Assembly: GCA_014803815.1 (NCBI GenBank)
Contig: JAAVAY010000065.1
Span: 1 to 7,530 of the forward strand
Source: Allobaculum sp.
GTDB lineage: Bacteria; Bacillota_I; Bacilli_A; Erysipelotrichales; Erysipelotrichaceae
Length of the DNA: 7,530 bases
Direction of reading: 5' to 3'
How positions within the stretch are numbered: the stretch's first letter is position 1; the number at the start of each line of letters is the position of its first letter. Positions 6,601 through 7,530 of this stretch are shown one piece after another. A program made the position numbers and the translations under genes. The notes under the pieces were generated by a model. That model was not told the DNA's origin. It saw only the letters and a program-made list of their open reading frames with translations, and did not search any database.

Positions 6601-7410
6601 ATGTCTTCCACCTTGTTGAAAGCGATTATTTGGACAGGTTCGGCAGTTCTCATATCTGCCTTGCTTCTACTCTTACCTCTCAAGATCACAGCGGTTCTCA
6701 CTACCCCTTTTTCCTTAAAAACCTTTGGAATTCGTAAAATTAAGCGTTGGCATTCTCGTACAGATACCTTAGCCAATTTTATGCTTTGGGTATCCTGTCT
6801 ATTTTCCGTTGGAGCCCCTTGGATCCCTTATTCTCCTTTGTTGTATGCAGCCTGGCTTACCTTTACTTGGCTGTGTGCCATATCGCGGGCGGTGCGCTTA
6901 AGCGAAGTGCGCTCTCGTTCCCGTAAAACACTCATCATCTTTTTATTGAATTTGATGTATTTTATAAGCCTATTTGTGACCATTGGAGCTTTGAACAACT
7001 ACACTTTGTGGATTCAATCCTTTGGATTTGCTAATGCAGTACTTGATCATACAGCTTTAAACTTAATGTTTTACTTGAGTAGCCCTTTACCAGGAGCCTA
7101 TTTAGTTCAAACTATTCTTTTAATGATTCCTTTGGTTACGTTTTGGAGCCAATTCAAATACATGCGCTTAGAAAACACGTTTAAAGCGCGTAATATAGGA
7201 ACCTATATCGTCAAAATGGTTTTAACCATGGTGATTTTAACGGCTCTTGGTGCTTATGGGGCCCAAACAGTAGGAAAAATTTACAGTTCGGATGGCTTTG
7301 AACACGAAAGTGCTGAAGCCTTTGGATATCCCTTAACTCATAAACAGCTTGACTCCATGGTGAAACTCTCCGAAACACTAGATCAACCTGTCCCCACTCC
7401 CACTTCTTAA
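6601..7410 (+). CDS. Unrecognised polytopic membrane protein
   Basis: This 269-residue protein is mostly hydrophobic. Likely membrane helices are near 7-33, 58-75, 78-98, 110-131, 165-183 and 202-222. Between the third and fourth is a strongly basic loop (RAVRLSEVRSRSRK, 96-109), which by the positive-inside rule would be cytoplasmic. A polar tail of about 45 residues follows the last helix and ends in a Pro/Thr-rich PVPTPTS. I do not recognise the family; there are no catalytic, ATP-binding or transport signature motifs. ATG at 6601 is chosen because AAAGGA lies nine bases upstream; the frame is open back to 6481, but that part overlaps the preceding gene and lacks a ribosome site. It is probably in a two-gene operon with the upstream membrane protein, suggesting a shared complex or process. 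Confidence 0.82.
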   Translation: MSSTLLKAIIWTGSAVLISALLLLLPLKITAVLTTPFSLKTFGIRKIKRWHSRTDTLANFMLWVSCLFSVGAPWIPYSPLLYAAWLTFTWLCAISRAVRLSEVRSRSRKTLIIFLLNLMYFISLFVTIGALNNYTLWIQSFGFANAVLDHTALNLMFYLSSPLPGAYLVQTILLMIPLVTFWSQFKYMRLENTFKARNIGTYIVKMVLTMVILTALGAYGAQTVGKIYSSDGFEHESAEAFGYPLTHKQLDSMVKLSETLDQPVPTPTS

Positions 7411-7429
7411 AAACTGAAAAAGAGTTTTT
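7409..7429 (+). terminator. Weak AT-only hairpin at the stop codon
   Basis: AAAAACT (7409-7415) pairs with AGTTTTT (7423-7429) over a seven-base loop and overlaps the stop codon of the upstream gene. The stem is nearly all A-T, so it would be a weak terminator at most, ahead of the strong one at 7443. Confidence 0.35.
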
Positions 7430-7442
7430 GTTTTCAAAATTC

Positions 7443-7470
7443 AAGACATCCATTAGGGATGTCTTTTTTT
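7443..7470 (+). terminator. Intrinsic terminator of the membrane-protein pair
   Basis: AAGACATCC (7443-7451) pairs perfectly with GGATGTCTT (7457-7465) over ATTAG, with seven consecutive T through 7470. It lies 32 bases after the stop. The remaining 60 bases to the window end hold no gene I can support. Confidence 0.93.
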
Positions 7471-7530
7471 AATGCGGCGAGAACACCTTATTTAGGCTGA
7501 AAGTATGTTGAGGAGTCATTCACGAAAATT

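Noticed and set aside
7471..7530. Possible beginning of a new gene (TTGAGGAG near 7508)
   Set aside because: The window ends too soon to show a start codon or coding sequence after this purine-rich stretch.

Overview
This window looks like ordinary chromosomal DNA from a low-to-moderate G+C Firmicute (Bacillota). The evidence is AT-rich intergenic DNA, purine-rich Shine-Dalgarno sequences, several U-tailed intrinsic terminators, and a cre-like catabolite site in front of a sugar-hydrolase gene. The style of the proteins would suit an Erysipelotrichia-like gut or oral bacterium, but this placement is an inference that cannot be proven from the sequence alone.

Left part (1-1300). The window opens inside an ABC-F ATPase gene (C-terminal half only). 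It is followed by a short spacer holding a sequence that resembles the right end of an IS200/IS605-family element. A GIY-YIG (UPF0213-type) small protein gene is convergent with the ABC-F gene. Just upstream of it on the same strand is an unlisted 41-codon ORF whose last codons contain the ribosome binding site of the GIY-YIG gene. The intergenic DNA then diverges into the next gene and carries the cre-like palindrome.

Middle part (1300-4820). A monocistronic family 1 glycosidase, probably a 6-phospho-beta-glucosidase, ends in a clean terminator. It is followed by a self-contained tRNA-Gln(CTG) unit with its own promoter and terminator, and then by gltX (glutamyl-tRNA synthetase) with its own structured leader and terminator. 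Having tRNA-Gln next to GluRS is suggestive: in bacteria without GlnRS, GluRS charges tRNA-Gln with Glu before amidation by GatCAB.

Right part (4820-7530). An MscS-type mechanosensitive channel gene forms its own unit with a terminator. It is followed by two adjacent genes for membrane proteins that I do not recognise. The first has no visible Shine-Dalgarno and may be leaderless; the second lies 44 bases downstream and has one. The pair ends at a strong terminator. The last 60 bases hold no gene I can support.

There is no CRISPR array, phage module, defence island or large repeat here. The most unusual points are the IS605-like remnant, the hidden 41-codon ORF, the cre-like site, and the orphan membrane pair.
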